Assembly: GCA_910585795.1 (NCBI GenBank)
Contig: CAJUFV010000095.1
Coordinates: 1-31,437, forward strand
DNA: 31,437 bases
Reading direction: 5' to 3'
Origin: an uncultured Clostridia bacterium
GTDB taxonomy: Bacteria; Bacillota; Clostridia; UBA1381
Positions 17,097 through 24,759 of this stretch are shown here, one piece after another (the first letter of the stretch is position 1; the number at the start of each line of letters is the position of its first letter). The notes below the pieces were generated by a model. It was not told where the DNA came from, ran no database searches, and saw only the letters and a program-made list of their open reading frames with translations. The translations under genes and the position numbers were made by a program.

Positions 17097-17114
17097 AAGG
17101 AGGAGATTTTATTG
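17097..17114 (+). promoter_or_regulatory. Ribosome site fixing the PrgI-like start at a TTG
   Basis: AAGGAGG (17097-17103) followed after eight bases by TTG (17112). An in-frame ATG at 17070 lies within the upstream gene and has no such site. Confidence 0.7.
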
Positions 17115-17408
17115 AACGATTTTTTAATTCCCTCTAATTTTGAGGATAGTGGCAAGATAATGGGATTTTTCTCTACGCGTAATGTTGTGGAGGCGGTTAT
17201 ATTGGCATTGCCGTTTGCATTTATCATATTCAAGTTATGTCCGCTTGGTCTTACTTGGAAGGTTGTTTTATCTTCCGTATTTGTAATACCAGTGGGCGGT
17301 TTTGCGCTTATGGGAATACGTGACGATCCGCTGAGTATCTTTGTCCGTACTTGGTGGCAATGGCGGAAGAACAGAAGAATATTGGAATATCGAGGTGAGA
17401 TTACTTGA
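17112..17408 (+). CDS. PrgI/VirB3-like small membrane protein
   Basis: 98 residues, TTG start. Pattern: a short N-terminus with IPSNF and ILALPF, two adjacent hydrophobic helices (about 29-44 and 51-70), then a conserved-looking DDPLSIFVRTWWQWRKNRR tail. This two-helix shape and the place just before VirB4 are those of PrgI/VirB3 proteins, which tether VirB4 to the membrane. Its TGA overlaps the TTG start of the next gene. Confidence 0.75.
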   Translation: MNDFLIPSNFEDSGKIMGFFSTRNVVEAVILALPFAFIIFKLCPLGLTWKVVLSSVFVIPVGGFALMGIRDDPLSIFVRTWWQWRKNRRILEYRGEIT

Positions 17409-18076
17409 ATTTAAAAGATATATTTTCAAAAAATAAGGCGCAGGATATTGAATACTATGAGGACAGCACGCAAAAATGGTTGCCTATAAAGGAATTTAGA
17501 GATGGCATTATTGTGATGAAAGACGGGCGGTATGTAAAGGTTATAGAGATTTTGCCTGTTAATTTTTATTTGAAATCAGAAACAGAACAGCAAAATATAA
17601 TCTACTACTACGCGAGTTATTTGAAGATTGCGCCTGATAATATGCAGATACGGGTATTGACGCAGAAAGCGGATATATCAACATATCTTGACCGTCTGGG
17701 CGGTTTCCTTGAAACAGAGAATAACGATGAATGCAGGAATATGATAGCTGATGAAATGAATTTTGTAGAACGGTTATCATACAATGTGGCAGTAAAAAAA
17801 CGTTTCTTTATTGCGTTTGACTTTACTCCAAAGGGTTTTGACAGAGCATATACCTTTGAGGATGCTAAACGCTATCTGGAGAATGAGGAGTACAAGGCAA
17901 GGCGGTATCTGTCACAGTGCGGTATGGAAGTGCTTGAAGTATCAGATGACGCATTCTTAACTGACTTGTTCTTTGCAATGATAAATAAACAGACATCAAA
18001 GGCTATGAAACCGGGACAAATCAGCGGTATGTATGATGAAATACAGGATATGGACAGTAATTTTTACGGAGGATAA
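17405..18076 (+). CDS. VirB4/TraC N-terminal domain protein (split half)
   Basis: 223 residues, TTG start overlapping the PrgI stop, with GAGGTGAG upstream. It aligns by eye with the start of VirB4/TraC proteins: WLPIKEFRDGIIVMKDGRYVKVIEI, then NFYLKSETEQQNIIYYYASYL, then DISTYLDRLGGFL. It stops near where VirB4 proteins go on to a second domain and the ATPase. That remainder is found 4.6 kb downstream at 22669. The end is a clean TAA overlapping a GGAGG, with no sign of a frameshift. Natural two-gene VirB4 systems may exist, so the split itself need not be damage; the distance is the odd part. Confidence 0.75.
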   Translation: MNLKDIFSKNKAQDIEYYEDSTQKWLPIKEFRDGIIVMKDGRYVKVIEILPVNFYLKSETEQQNIIYYYASYLKIAPDNMQIRVLTQKADISTYLDRLGGFLETENNDECRNMIADEMNFVERLSYNVAVKKRFFIAFDFTPKGFDRAYTFEDAKRYLENEEYKARRYLSQCGMEVLEVSDDAFLTDLFFAMINKQTSKAMKPGQISGMYDEIQDMDSNFYGG

Positions 18077-18079
18077 GGT

Positions 18080-18115
18080 ATGAAATATTTACTGAGGATA
18101 TACATACCACCATAG
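18080..18115 (+). other. Mini reading frame (11 codons) behind a strong ribosome site
   Basis: GGAGG (18068-18072) is followed by an ATG at 18080 and stops after MKYLLRIYIPP. It may be the stub of a former downstream gene start where the surface-gene cargo entered, or it may be nothing. The rest of 18116-18163 is an AT-rich leader with AGAAAGGAA before the next ATG. Confidence 0.35.
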
Positions 18116-18163
18116 CAGGACAAGTGTAGAATATACAAAATATTTATAGAAAGGAATAAAACA

Positions 18164-19657
18164 ATGAAAAAGAATTTGAAATCTGTAACAGCAATTCTAT
18201 GTGCTTTATCAATTATGATTGCAGGGACAACGAATATATTTGCAGATAATAGTGAATTGCTGGAAGATACGGAAATAATAGAGCAGGATATTGAGCGTGA
18301 AGGGCTTGCTAACACGGCTGATATAGAAATGACAGCATATTCTAATGAAGTAATTACATCAGGTACTTGTGGAGATAATCTTATTTGGGAGATAAATGAG
18401 GATGTATTGACAATAAAAGGAGAAGGATATATGTATGACTATACATCTAATATGTATGATAACCCATCTCCTTGGTATGCAAGCAGAACTACTATCAAGC
18501 GAGTTGTTATTGATAATGGAGTGCAGTCTGTAGGTAATTATGCTTTTTGTGGGTGTACTTTCTTAAATAAAGTTGAAATTGCAAGTGGAGTAAAGGCTAT
18601 AGGTAACTATGCTTTTAATGACTGCTCACAGTTATGCGAGATTACAATACCTAAATCAGTAACAAAGATGGGGTTTAATGTATTTTCACATTGCAGTAGA
18701 CTTGCAACTGCAGGAAGAGTAGGGAGCGATTGTAATATACAATTTGGGTGGGATACAAATATTCCCTCATATGCATTTTATAAAGCTGAAAGTTTAAAAA
18801 AAGTAGAAATGCCAGAATCTATAGTGTCAATAGGAAGTTATTCTTTCTCGTATTGTACATCATTATCAGAAATAGATATTTCAAAGAATATAAAAACAAT
18901 AAAGGATTGTGCTTTTGCGGGTTCTGGGGCACTGGATATAAATGTTGAAAAGGATAATCCTAATTACTCATCTGTAAATGGAGTATTGTTTAATAAAAAT
19001 CAAACAGAAATATTAGCATATGCAAAGGATATAAATAATCCATCTTATACGATACCTAATTATGTTAATAAAATAGGCAAGTATTCTTTTGCCTATTGTG
19101 GTTTATTAACGGAAGTAATAATACCAGATAAAATAACATCAATAGAAGCAAGGGCTTTTCAGTATTGCTTTTCATTGAAAGAAATAACAATACCAAATAG
19201 CGTAATGACAATGGGAGCACACATCTTTAAAGATAGTGAAATAGAGGATATATATATTGATAAAGTGGAAGGGATATTGGATGGTTCTCCGTGGGATGCA
19301 AATTTAGCAAAAATAACATATCGACGAGAAATATCTATATCCCCCATACCAGATTATGAATATATAGGTGAAGAAAACACACCCGATATTATTTTGATTG
19401 AGTGTAAATCTGACGGAATGATAATCAAACAGCTTGTAGCAGGTACAGATTATATAGTGGTATATTCTGATAATATATGTGCAGGTACAGCGACAGCAAC
19501 GATTGAATATATAAATGATTATTCAAGGCTGCCGTCTAAAGAAACACATTTTACGATTATACCAAAGTCTTGTGATAGGTTGACAATTATGCCGATTACA
19601 GACCAAGCATACACAGGCAGAGAAATAATGCCTGATTTAACAATAATGAATAACTAA
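18164..19657 (+). CDS. Secreted BspA-type leucine-rich repeat protein with Ig-like modules
   Basis: 497 residues. Signal peptide about 1-26 (NIFA-DN). After an opening domain (WEINEDVLTIKGEGYM) come BspA/LRR_5-type repeats (about 112-385), with units such as AIGNYAFNDCSQLCEITIP and SIEARAFQYCFSLKEITIP. Such repeats serve adhesion in gut bacteria. One Ig-like module of the GTDY...GTATATI type follows (about 390-470). The protein then ends about 25 residues into a second such module (DQAYTGREIMPDL). No wall anchor is present. The gene is more AT-rich than the pilus and secretion genes. It is the first of three surface genes placed between the VirB4 halves. Confidence 0.85.
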   Translation: MKKNLKSVTAILCALSIMIAGTTNIFADNSELLEDTEIIEQDIEREGLANTADIEMTAYSNEVITSGTCGDNLIWEINEDVLTIKGEGYMYDYTSNMYDNPSPWYASRTTIKRVVIDNGVQSVGNYAFCGCTFLNKVEIASGVKAIGNYAFNDCSQLCEITIPKSVTKMGFNVFSHCSRLATAGRVGSDCNIQFGWDTNIPSYAFYKAESLKKVEMPESIVSIGSYSFSYCTSLSEIDISKNIKTIKDCAFAGSGALDINVEKDNPNYSSVNGVLFNKNQTEILAYAKDINNPSYTIPNYVNKIGKYSFAYCGLLTEVIIPDKITSIEARAFQYCFSLKEITIPNSVMTMGAHIFKDSEIEDIYIDKVEGILDGSPWDANLAKITYRREISISPIPDYEYIGEENTPDIILIECKSDGMIIKQLVAGTDYIVVYSDNICAGTATATIEYINDYSRLPSKETHFTIIPKSCDRLTIMPITDQAYTGREIMPDLTIMNN

Positions 19658-19685
19658 GTTTAAGAGAAGAAAGGAAATAAAAATA

Positions 19686-20543
19686 ATGAAAAATAATATG
19701 AAGAAAATAATCGCTATGGTATTAGCAGTAGCAACAACAGTATCAGCACTAACAACAGTATTTGCAGAGCCGACAGAAAACAATACGCCCGTATCATATA
19801 CGGGAACGGAAATTACACCTGACGTTTCGGTCAAAAGCGCAGGCACTACTCTTATCAAAGGTACAGATTATGAGCTGACGTATGAGAATAATATCAATGT
19901 GGGTACAGCAACGGTTTTAGTAACCTTCAAAGGAAACTACTCCGGCGAAAGGACGGTAAATTTTAATATTATTGCGAAAACATTATCAGCGAGTGATGTT
20001 ACATTCACAGAGATTGAAAAGCAAATATGTACAGGCGGGGAAATCAAGCCTGAACCGACTATAACATACGGAGATGTTACGCTTGAAAAGGATAAGGATT
20101 ATACTCTTACATACGAGAATAATACCGCTGTCGGTACAGGAAAGATAAATGTAACGTTTATCGGCAATTATACGGGTACAACTTCAACCGAATTTGAGAT
20201 TACAGCAAATGAGCTTACAACTGATGATGTATCGTTCTCAAAGATTGATACCCAGACATACACAGGTGAGGAAATTAAGCCAGAGCCGACTGTTACATAC
20301 TGCGATACAGTGCTTGAAAAGGACAATGACTATACATTGTCATATGAGAACAATATTAACGTCGGCAAAGGTAAGGTTACAGCAACCTTTATTGGCAGTT
20401 ATGCAGGTACAGCCACAACAGAATTTGATATTGAGGCAAAAGAGGTGACGGAGAGCAATATCAGCATCAGCCCTATTTCAGACCAGTTATATACTGGTAA
20501 GGAAATCAAGCCTGAACCTGTTATAACAGATACAAGTAAATAA
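19686..20543 (+). CDS. Secreted Ig-like repeat (spacer) protein
   Basis: 285 residues; GAAAGGAAAT precedes the ATG. Signal peptide about 1-27 (TVFA-EP). An Ig-like module lacking its first strand (about 35-98) is followed by two complete modules (about 102-250). All share YTGxEIxP, then a Lys/Gly-Thr-Asp-Tyr turn, YENN, GTA/GKG and GNYTG/GSYAG. The protein ends after only the opening of a fourth (about 255-285, DQLYTGKEIKPEPV). No anchor is seen. It looks like a spacer that could join the leucine-rich protein on one side and the S-layer-homology protein on the other. A hairpin lies after its stop. Confidence 0.8.
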   Translation: MKNNMKKIIAMVLAVATTVSALTTVFAEPTENNTPVSYTGTEITPDVSVKSAGTTLIKGTDYELTYENNINVGTATVLVTFKGNYSGERTVNFNIIAKTLSASDVTFTEIEKQICTGGEIKPEPTITYGDVTLEKDKDYTLTYENNTAVGTGKINVTFIGNYTGTTSTEFEITANELTTDDVSFSKIDTQTYTGEEIKPEPTVTYCDTVLEKDNDYTLSYENNINVGKGKVTATFIGSYAGTATTEFDIEAKEVTESNISISPISDQLYTGKEIKPEPVITDTSK

Positions 20544-20555
20544 TATATGTTTATT

Positions 20556-20590
20556 CAAAGGCGCGGTATTTTGCCGCGTCTTTGATTTTT
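20556..20590 (+). terminator. Hairpin terminator or attenuator between two surface genes
   Basis: CAAAG-G-CGCGG pairs with CCGCG-T-CTTTG (one G-U pair) around TATTTTG, followed by ATTTTTAT. It lies between the Ig-repeat gene and the S-layer-homology gene, and would lower expression of the latter relative to the former. Confidence 0.7.
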
Positions 20591-20611
20591 ATAGAAAGAA
20601 GGAGGAAAAAT

Positions 20612-21616
20612 ATGAGGAAAGTAATTTCTGCTTGTCTGGCTTTTGTTTTATGCTTTGGCGCAGTAATAGGCTATGCCGATGAAAATACAAAGGAAATTGA
20701 ACAGACGGATATTATAATTGAAAATGATGGGAAGGTTTTGGAAAATGGGGTTGACTATTATCTGACATATCGTGATAATGTCAATGTGGGAACGGCAACG
20801 CTTGTTGTGAATTTTATTGGTAATTATTCAGGTATGCAGGAGCGGACCTTTAATATTATAAAGAAACAAGTCTCAGGCGGCGGAGGCGGAGGTTTAAGAA
20901 CGACACCAAAACCTGCTATTACAGCTACACCAAAGCCTACTGTCGAGCCGACATTGACACCGACACCTGATATAAAGATGGAGCATACGTCATATGTTGT
21001 AGGCGATAACGGTATGTTCAGACCGGAGGGGAATATGACGCGTGCAGAAGCGGCAACAATCTTTGCAAGGCTTATCTCAGAGCATAATAATGAAGGAATA
21101 GGCGAATATTCATCAAAATTCAAAGATGTGGACAGTTCGGGTTGGTATTCAAGAAATATTGCGTATCTTGAAAGATATGATGTAATATCGGGTTATGATG
21201 AAGGCATATTTAAACCGCAGAATAGCATTACAAGAGCGGAATTTACTGCAATATGTACCCGTTTCTATGAGTTATTTGACGATATATCTGTATCGGGCAG
21301 AAATATATTCAAGGATGTAAATGAGGATTATTGGGCAGCGACATATATATTTGTGGGTAGTGATATGGATTGGGTAGAAGGCTATAATGATGGTACTTTT
21401 AGACCAAATGACAATATTACTCGTGCGGAAGTAGTTTCTATAATTAACAGAGTATTAAACCGCGTACCAGATGAAGAATATATTAACGACAACCTATCAG
21501 TATTAAATATATTTACGGATATCCACCAAACTCACTGGGCATTTGATAATATCATTGAAGCCTGTACAAATCACATAGTACAGAAAACGGTTGACGGTGA
21601 AAGCTGGATTAAATAA
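20612..21616 (+). CDS. S-layer-homology (SLH) anchor protein with partial Ig-like module
   Basis: 334 residues from the ATG at 20612, chosen for AAGGAGGAAA just upstream. Signal peptide about 1-22 (GYA-DE). The mature protein opens with the second part of an Ig-like module (about 31-83: ENGVDYYLTYRDNVNVGTA, then GNYSG) without the opening strands. A Gly-rich hinge, a Thr/Pro-rich stalk (about 100-120) and SLH domains follow: FRPEGNMTRAEAATIF, then FKDVDSSGWYSRNI with FKPQNSITRAEF, then FKDVNEDYWAATYI with FRPNDNITRAEV, then a last FTDIHQTHWAFDNI. SLH domains bind secondary wall polymers, so this can be the wall anchor for the surface trio. Confidence 0.9.
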   Translation: MRKVISACLAFVLCFGAVIGYADENTKEIEQTDIIIENDGKVLENGVDYYLTYRDNVNVGTATLVVNFIGNYSGMQERTFNIIKKQVSGGGGGGLRTTPKPAITATPKPTVEPTLTPTPDIKMEHTSYVVGDNGMFRPEGNMTRAEAATIFARLISEHNNEGIGEYSSKFKDVDSSGWYSRNIAYLERYDVISGYDEGIFKPQNSITRAEFTAICTRFYELFDDISVSGRNIFKDVNEDYWAATYIFVGSDMDWVEGYNDGTFRPNDNITRAEVVSIINRVLNRVPDEEYINDNLSVLNIFTDIHQTHWAFDNIIEACTNHIVQKTVDGESWIK

Positions 21617-21652
21617 TTCAGCTATTATTTTAAAAACACTCTATTTTATATA

Positions 21653-21681
21653 TTGTTATTCTATGATTAATATTGTATAAT
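21653..21681 (+). promoter_or_regulatory. Sigma-A-type promoter for the DUF5677-like gene
   Basis: TTGTTA (21653-21658), 17 bp, TATAAT (21676-21681), 35 bp before the ATG at 21717. The consensus -10 and exact spacing suggest independent expression of this cargo gene. Confidence 0.75.
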
Positions 21682-21716
21682 ATTATTGATGAATCACTGT
21701 GAAATGGAGATGTGTT

Positions 21717-22589
21717 ATGTTGGAATTAGATGAAAATAAAAATGTCATATATAAACTTACTGAAGAAGAAAGAGGGTTGATTAAAGAACACAAATTGTTT
21801 TATTCAGATTTATTTCATTTTGGAAATAATATTTTAGATAATGGATTTAAGGAGACAATACAAGATTATGAATTGACTATTTATTCAATGATATATAGAA
21901 TATTGGAATTGTTGGATACATTGAAAATAATGACGGAAAATAGTTTGATTAATTCGGGTTTTTTGGTTTTAAGACCATTAATTGAAGTAACGGCTCAACT
22001 GCGTTATATTATTATGGATAAAGATAAAGATAAAGTGAAAGAACGAGCAACTATTTTGCAGATGCTTGATATAAAGAGAACAGCAGTAGATGAGACTGCG
22101 TTTTATAATAGTATGAATAATCAAGAATGCTATAAGGACTATGTACATATAATTCGAGATGAAAAAAAATATCTTGAGTGGTATAGTTATTGTGAAAGAA
22201 AAAAAATTACTATAAAGCAATTATTTGATTTGATTGGGTGGCAAGAGTTATATCAAAATCTATATAGCCCTCTGTGTATAGAAACACATGAGATTAATCA
22301 TTTGGAAACTAACATTGAATTAAAAAATGTTATAAATGATAAACGGTTTGAATTTAAGCCATTTAGAGGATTTGAGAATCATGTTCTATTATTAAATTCT
22401 GTGATTACAATTATGATATATTCATTTCATGATGTAGTTTATACTTACGGAAATAAAGATTTAAAATGCGAATGGGAATTATGGGAAAAAAAAGCAATTA
22501 AATATATAAAAGAAAATCATTCAATCCATAATAATATAGCTAAAAAAATTAACCCATTAATCAAGTGGTTTGGAAAAGTTGATTTTTAA
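21717..22589 (+). CDS. DUF5677-like protein, AT-rich cargo gene
   Basis: 290 residues from the ATG at 21717 (site GGAGATG); an upstream GTG at 21699 lacks a site. Mostly helical, no signal peptide or clear membrane span. LVLRPLIEVTAQLRYII (about 84-100) and the later ETHEINHLE (about 198-206) match my memory of DUF5677 proteins, which carry an R-x-L-x-E segment and a conserved His. The biochemical function of the family is unknown to me. Base composition is markedly richer in A+T than the flanking transfer genes, and the gene has its own promoter and terminator. It looks like independently acquired cargo. Confidence 0.55.
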   Translation: MLELDENKNVIYKLTEEERGLIKEHKLFYSDLFHFGNNILDNGFKETIQDYELTIYSMIYRILELLDTLKIMTENSLINSGFLVLRPLIEVTAQLRYIIMDKDKDKVKERATILQMLDIKRTAVDETAFYNSMNNQECYKDYVHIIRDEKKYLEWYSYCERKKITIKQLFDLIGWQELYQNLYSPLCIETHEINHLETNIELKNVINDKRFEFKPFRGFENHVLLLNSVITIMIYSFHDVVYTYGNKDLKCEWELWEKKAIKYIKENHSIHNNIAKKINPLIKWFGKVDF

Positions 22590-22616
22590 TTATAGCTCAG
22601 CTTAATCATGAAGAAT

Positions 22617-22650
22617 GAAAAAGCAGTTTCTGAAATGAAGCTGCTTTTTT
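22617..22650 (+). terminator. Rho-independent terminator after the cargo block
   Basis: AGCAGTTTC pairs with GAAGCTGCT (one G-U pair) around TGAAAT, flanked by A and T runs (CTGCTTTTTT). It closes the DUF5677-like unit just ahead of the VirB4 ribosome site (AAGGAGG, 22656-22662). Transfer genes downstream therefore need read-through or a promoter I could not see. Confidence 0.85.
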
Positions 22651-22668
22651 CGTATAAGGAGGAATATT

Positions 22669-24759
22669 ATGAGGCAAAACTTAGCAGATGAACATATAAG
22701 GCAGACACCGTTCGGCAGGTTTGTAAATCAAACGGAGGAAATAGTGGAGGAAACAGGTAACTTCATAGAAGATGATATAAACAGCTATGAGTCAAACGTT
22801 GTGGGAAATGCTGATTTACAGGAGAGCAATACTCCAACACATGAAGAAAAGCCGAAAAGTGGTTTTTTCGGGAAACGGCAGAAAAAAGATATGCCAGAAC
22901 CCGTACAGGAAATACAACCGTTATGGACAGGTCAGACAACGGCTATTGACGTTATAGCTCCATCATCGGTTGACAACGGAAGCCGTGACTATGTGGTAGT
23001 GGACGGTATATATCACGCATATTTATATATTGCAGGATATGGTTATCGTACACATAATGAGGCGGCGTGGTTGTCTGCACTTGTGGAAGCGGGTGATAAT
23101 ATCGGCATATCATTTTCGTTCAAAAGAATGCAGAGAGATAAGATTTTATCCCGTATTGCTCAAAAAACAATGATAAACCGCAGTAAAATGCGTGAGGTGG
23201 CTGATACACGTTCTGACTTTGAAGAGTTGGACTCAGCAATAAGTAGCGGAATGTATCTAAAGGAAGGTATGAACAGGGCTAATCAGGATTTTTACTATAT
23301 GTCCACTATAATTGAAGTTACAGCGGAGGACGAGGAAACAATAGAGCGTAATGTAAGCGATGTCATAACACTGTGCGCGTCAATGGATATGGTCTGCAAG
23401 CGTGCCGACTATAAGCACGAGCAGGGATTTTTGTCGGCGTTGCCTACGGTATCACTTGATGTGGACTTGGAGCGAAAATCAAGACGAAATGTGCTGACTG
23501 ATTCACTGGCGGCGGCGTTCCCGTTTTCTTCTCTGGAGGTATATGATCCCGAAGGTATTTTCTTAGGTTTGAATAAGTATAACAATTCAGTAGCAATACT
23601 GGATTTTTTTGATGCCGATAAATATTCAAACGCAAACGCTTGTATTCTTGGTATGTCTGGAGCGGGAAAAACATTTTTGATGCAGCTTATGGCTTTAAGG
23701 CTCAGACAGCAGGGAGTACAGGTATTTATCATAGCTCCGATTAAAGGACACGAATTTGCGGAGGTATGCGAAAGGATAGGCGGTAAATATATTAGGATTG
23801 CTCCGTCCTCGCAGGATTGTATAAACATTATGGAAATCCGTAAGAAAACGCTTAATACCGACTATGAAATTCACGGCGATAAGCGTAACGATTCTGTTCT
23901 TGCAGAGAAAATACAGAAACTTATGATTTTCTTTTCACTGATAAAAAATGATATTACGCAGAATGAGTTAAATCTCATAGACGGAGCTATTGTTCGGACA
24001 TACAATTCATTCGGTATTACATACGATAACGAGTCATTGTTTGACACCGATGGACGGTTCAAAAAAATGCCGACTATAAAGGACTTGTACAATGAGCTGT
24101 TGTCAAAGGACAAGACTAAGGACTTGGCTCTGATGATAGAAAAGTTTGCGGTAGGCTCGTTGTCAGCTTTTGGAGGAAGTACCAACGTAGATTTGGACAA
24201 TAAATATATTGTGCTGGATATATCGGAAATGAATGAGCATTTAAAGGCTTTGGGAATGTTTATTGCTCTTGATTTTGTATGGGATAAAGCGAAAGAGAGC
24301 CGTATCCAGAAAAAAGTCATATTTCTGGGGGAGTTATGGACGCTTATCGGCGCAGCGGGCAACAAGCTAGCGGCTGATTATGTTCTGGAGATATTCAAGG
24401 TAATACGCGGTTACGGTGGCGCGGCTATTGCAGATACGCAGGATATTTCAGACTTTTTTGCTCTTGATGACGGAAAATACGGTAAGGCAATCATAAACAG
24501 CTCGCGTATTAAGTTTGTACTACAACTTGAGGAGGACGAAGCCTTTACTGTTCAGAAGCATTTATCGCTGTCTGATGAAGAAACAATGCAGGTTATACGC
24601 AATAACAGGGGTGAAGCGTTGCTATGCGCTAATCGTAACAAACTTGTCATTGATATTAAGGCATCGCCGTATGTTTATGATTTAATTACTACAAAGAGGT
24701 CTGACTTGGAAAATAAGCGCAGACGGAAAATGGAGGAACGGAAACAATATGATGACTAA
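22669..24759 (+). CDS. virB4: VirB4-like conjugation ATPase (C-terminal/ATPase half)
   Basis: 696 residues. A polar leader (about 1-85) precedes the second VirB4/TraC domain (about 88-290, DYVVVDGIYHAYLYIAGYG) and a RecA-like ATPase. Walker A is GMSGAGKTF near 327-335. The Walker B strand reads VIFLGELW near 549: the catalytic Glu is present but the usual Asp of DE is Gly. Motifs VIRGYGGAAIADTQD and FVLQLEEDEA follow, as in the family. The protein lacks the first N-terminal domain, which is encoded at 17405-18076. The two together (about 830 residues without the leader) match a normal VirB4. It energises assembly of the transfer channel. Confidence 0.9.
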   Translation: MRQNLADEHIRQTPFGRFVNQTEEIVEETGNFIEDDINSYESNVVGNADLQESNTPTHEEKPKSGFFGKRQKKDMPEPVQEIQPLWTGQTTAIDVIAPSSVDNGSRDYVVVDGIYHAYLYIAGYGYRTHNEAAWLSALVEAGDNIGISFSFKRMQRDKILSRIAQKTMINRSKMREVADTRSDFEELDSAISSGMYLKEGMNRANQDFYYMSTIIEVTAEDEETIERNVSDVITLCASMDMVCKRADYKHEQGFLSALPTVSLDVDLERKSRRNVLTDSLAAAFPFSSLEVYDPEGIFLGLNKYNNSVAILDFFDADKYSNANACILGMSGAGKTFLMQLMALRLRQQGVQVFIIAPIKGHEFAEVCERIGGKYIRIAPSSQDCINIMEIRKKTLNTDYEIHGDKRNDSVLAEKIQKLMIFFSLIKNDITQNELNLIDGAIVRTYNSFGITYDNESLFDTDGRFKKMPTIKDLYNELLSKDKTKDLALMIEKFAVGSLSAFGGSTNVDLDNKYIVLDISEMNEHLKALGMFIALDFVWDKAKESRIQKKVIFLGELWTLIGAAGNKLAADYVLEIFKVIRGYGGAAIADTQDISDFFALDDGKYGKAIINSSRIKFVLQLEEDEAFTVQKHLSLSDEETMQVIRNNRGEALLCANRNKLVIDIKASPYVYDLITTKRSDLENKRRRKMEERKQYDD

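Noticed and set aside
17405..18076. VirB4 N-terminal half as a frameshifted pseudogene
   Set aside because: It ends in a clean stop after a natural domain end, and no continuing VirB4 sequence is seen in other frames directly after 18076.
18164..20543. CRISPR or tandem DNA repeats in the Ig-like genes
   Set aside because: The periodicity is at protein level (about 75-residue modules) with diverged DNA; there are no short identical repeats with unique spacers.
22669..22930. Polar leader of the VirB4 ATPase half as a separate small gene
   Set aside because: It is in frame and continuous with the ATPase, with one good ribosome site and no internal stop.
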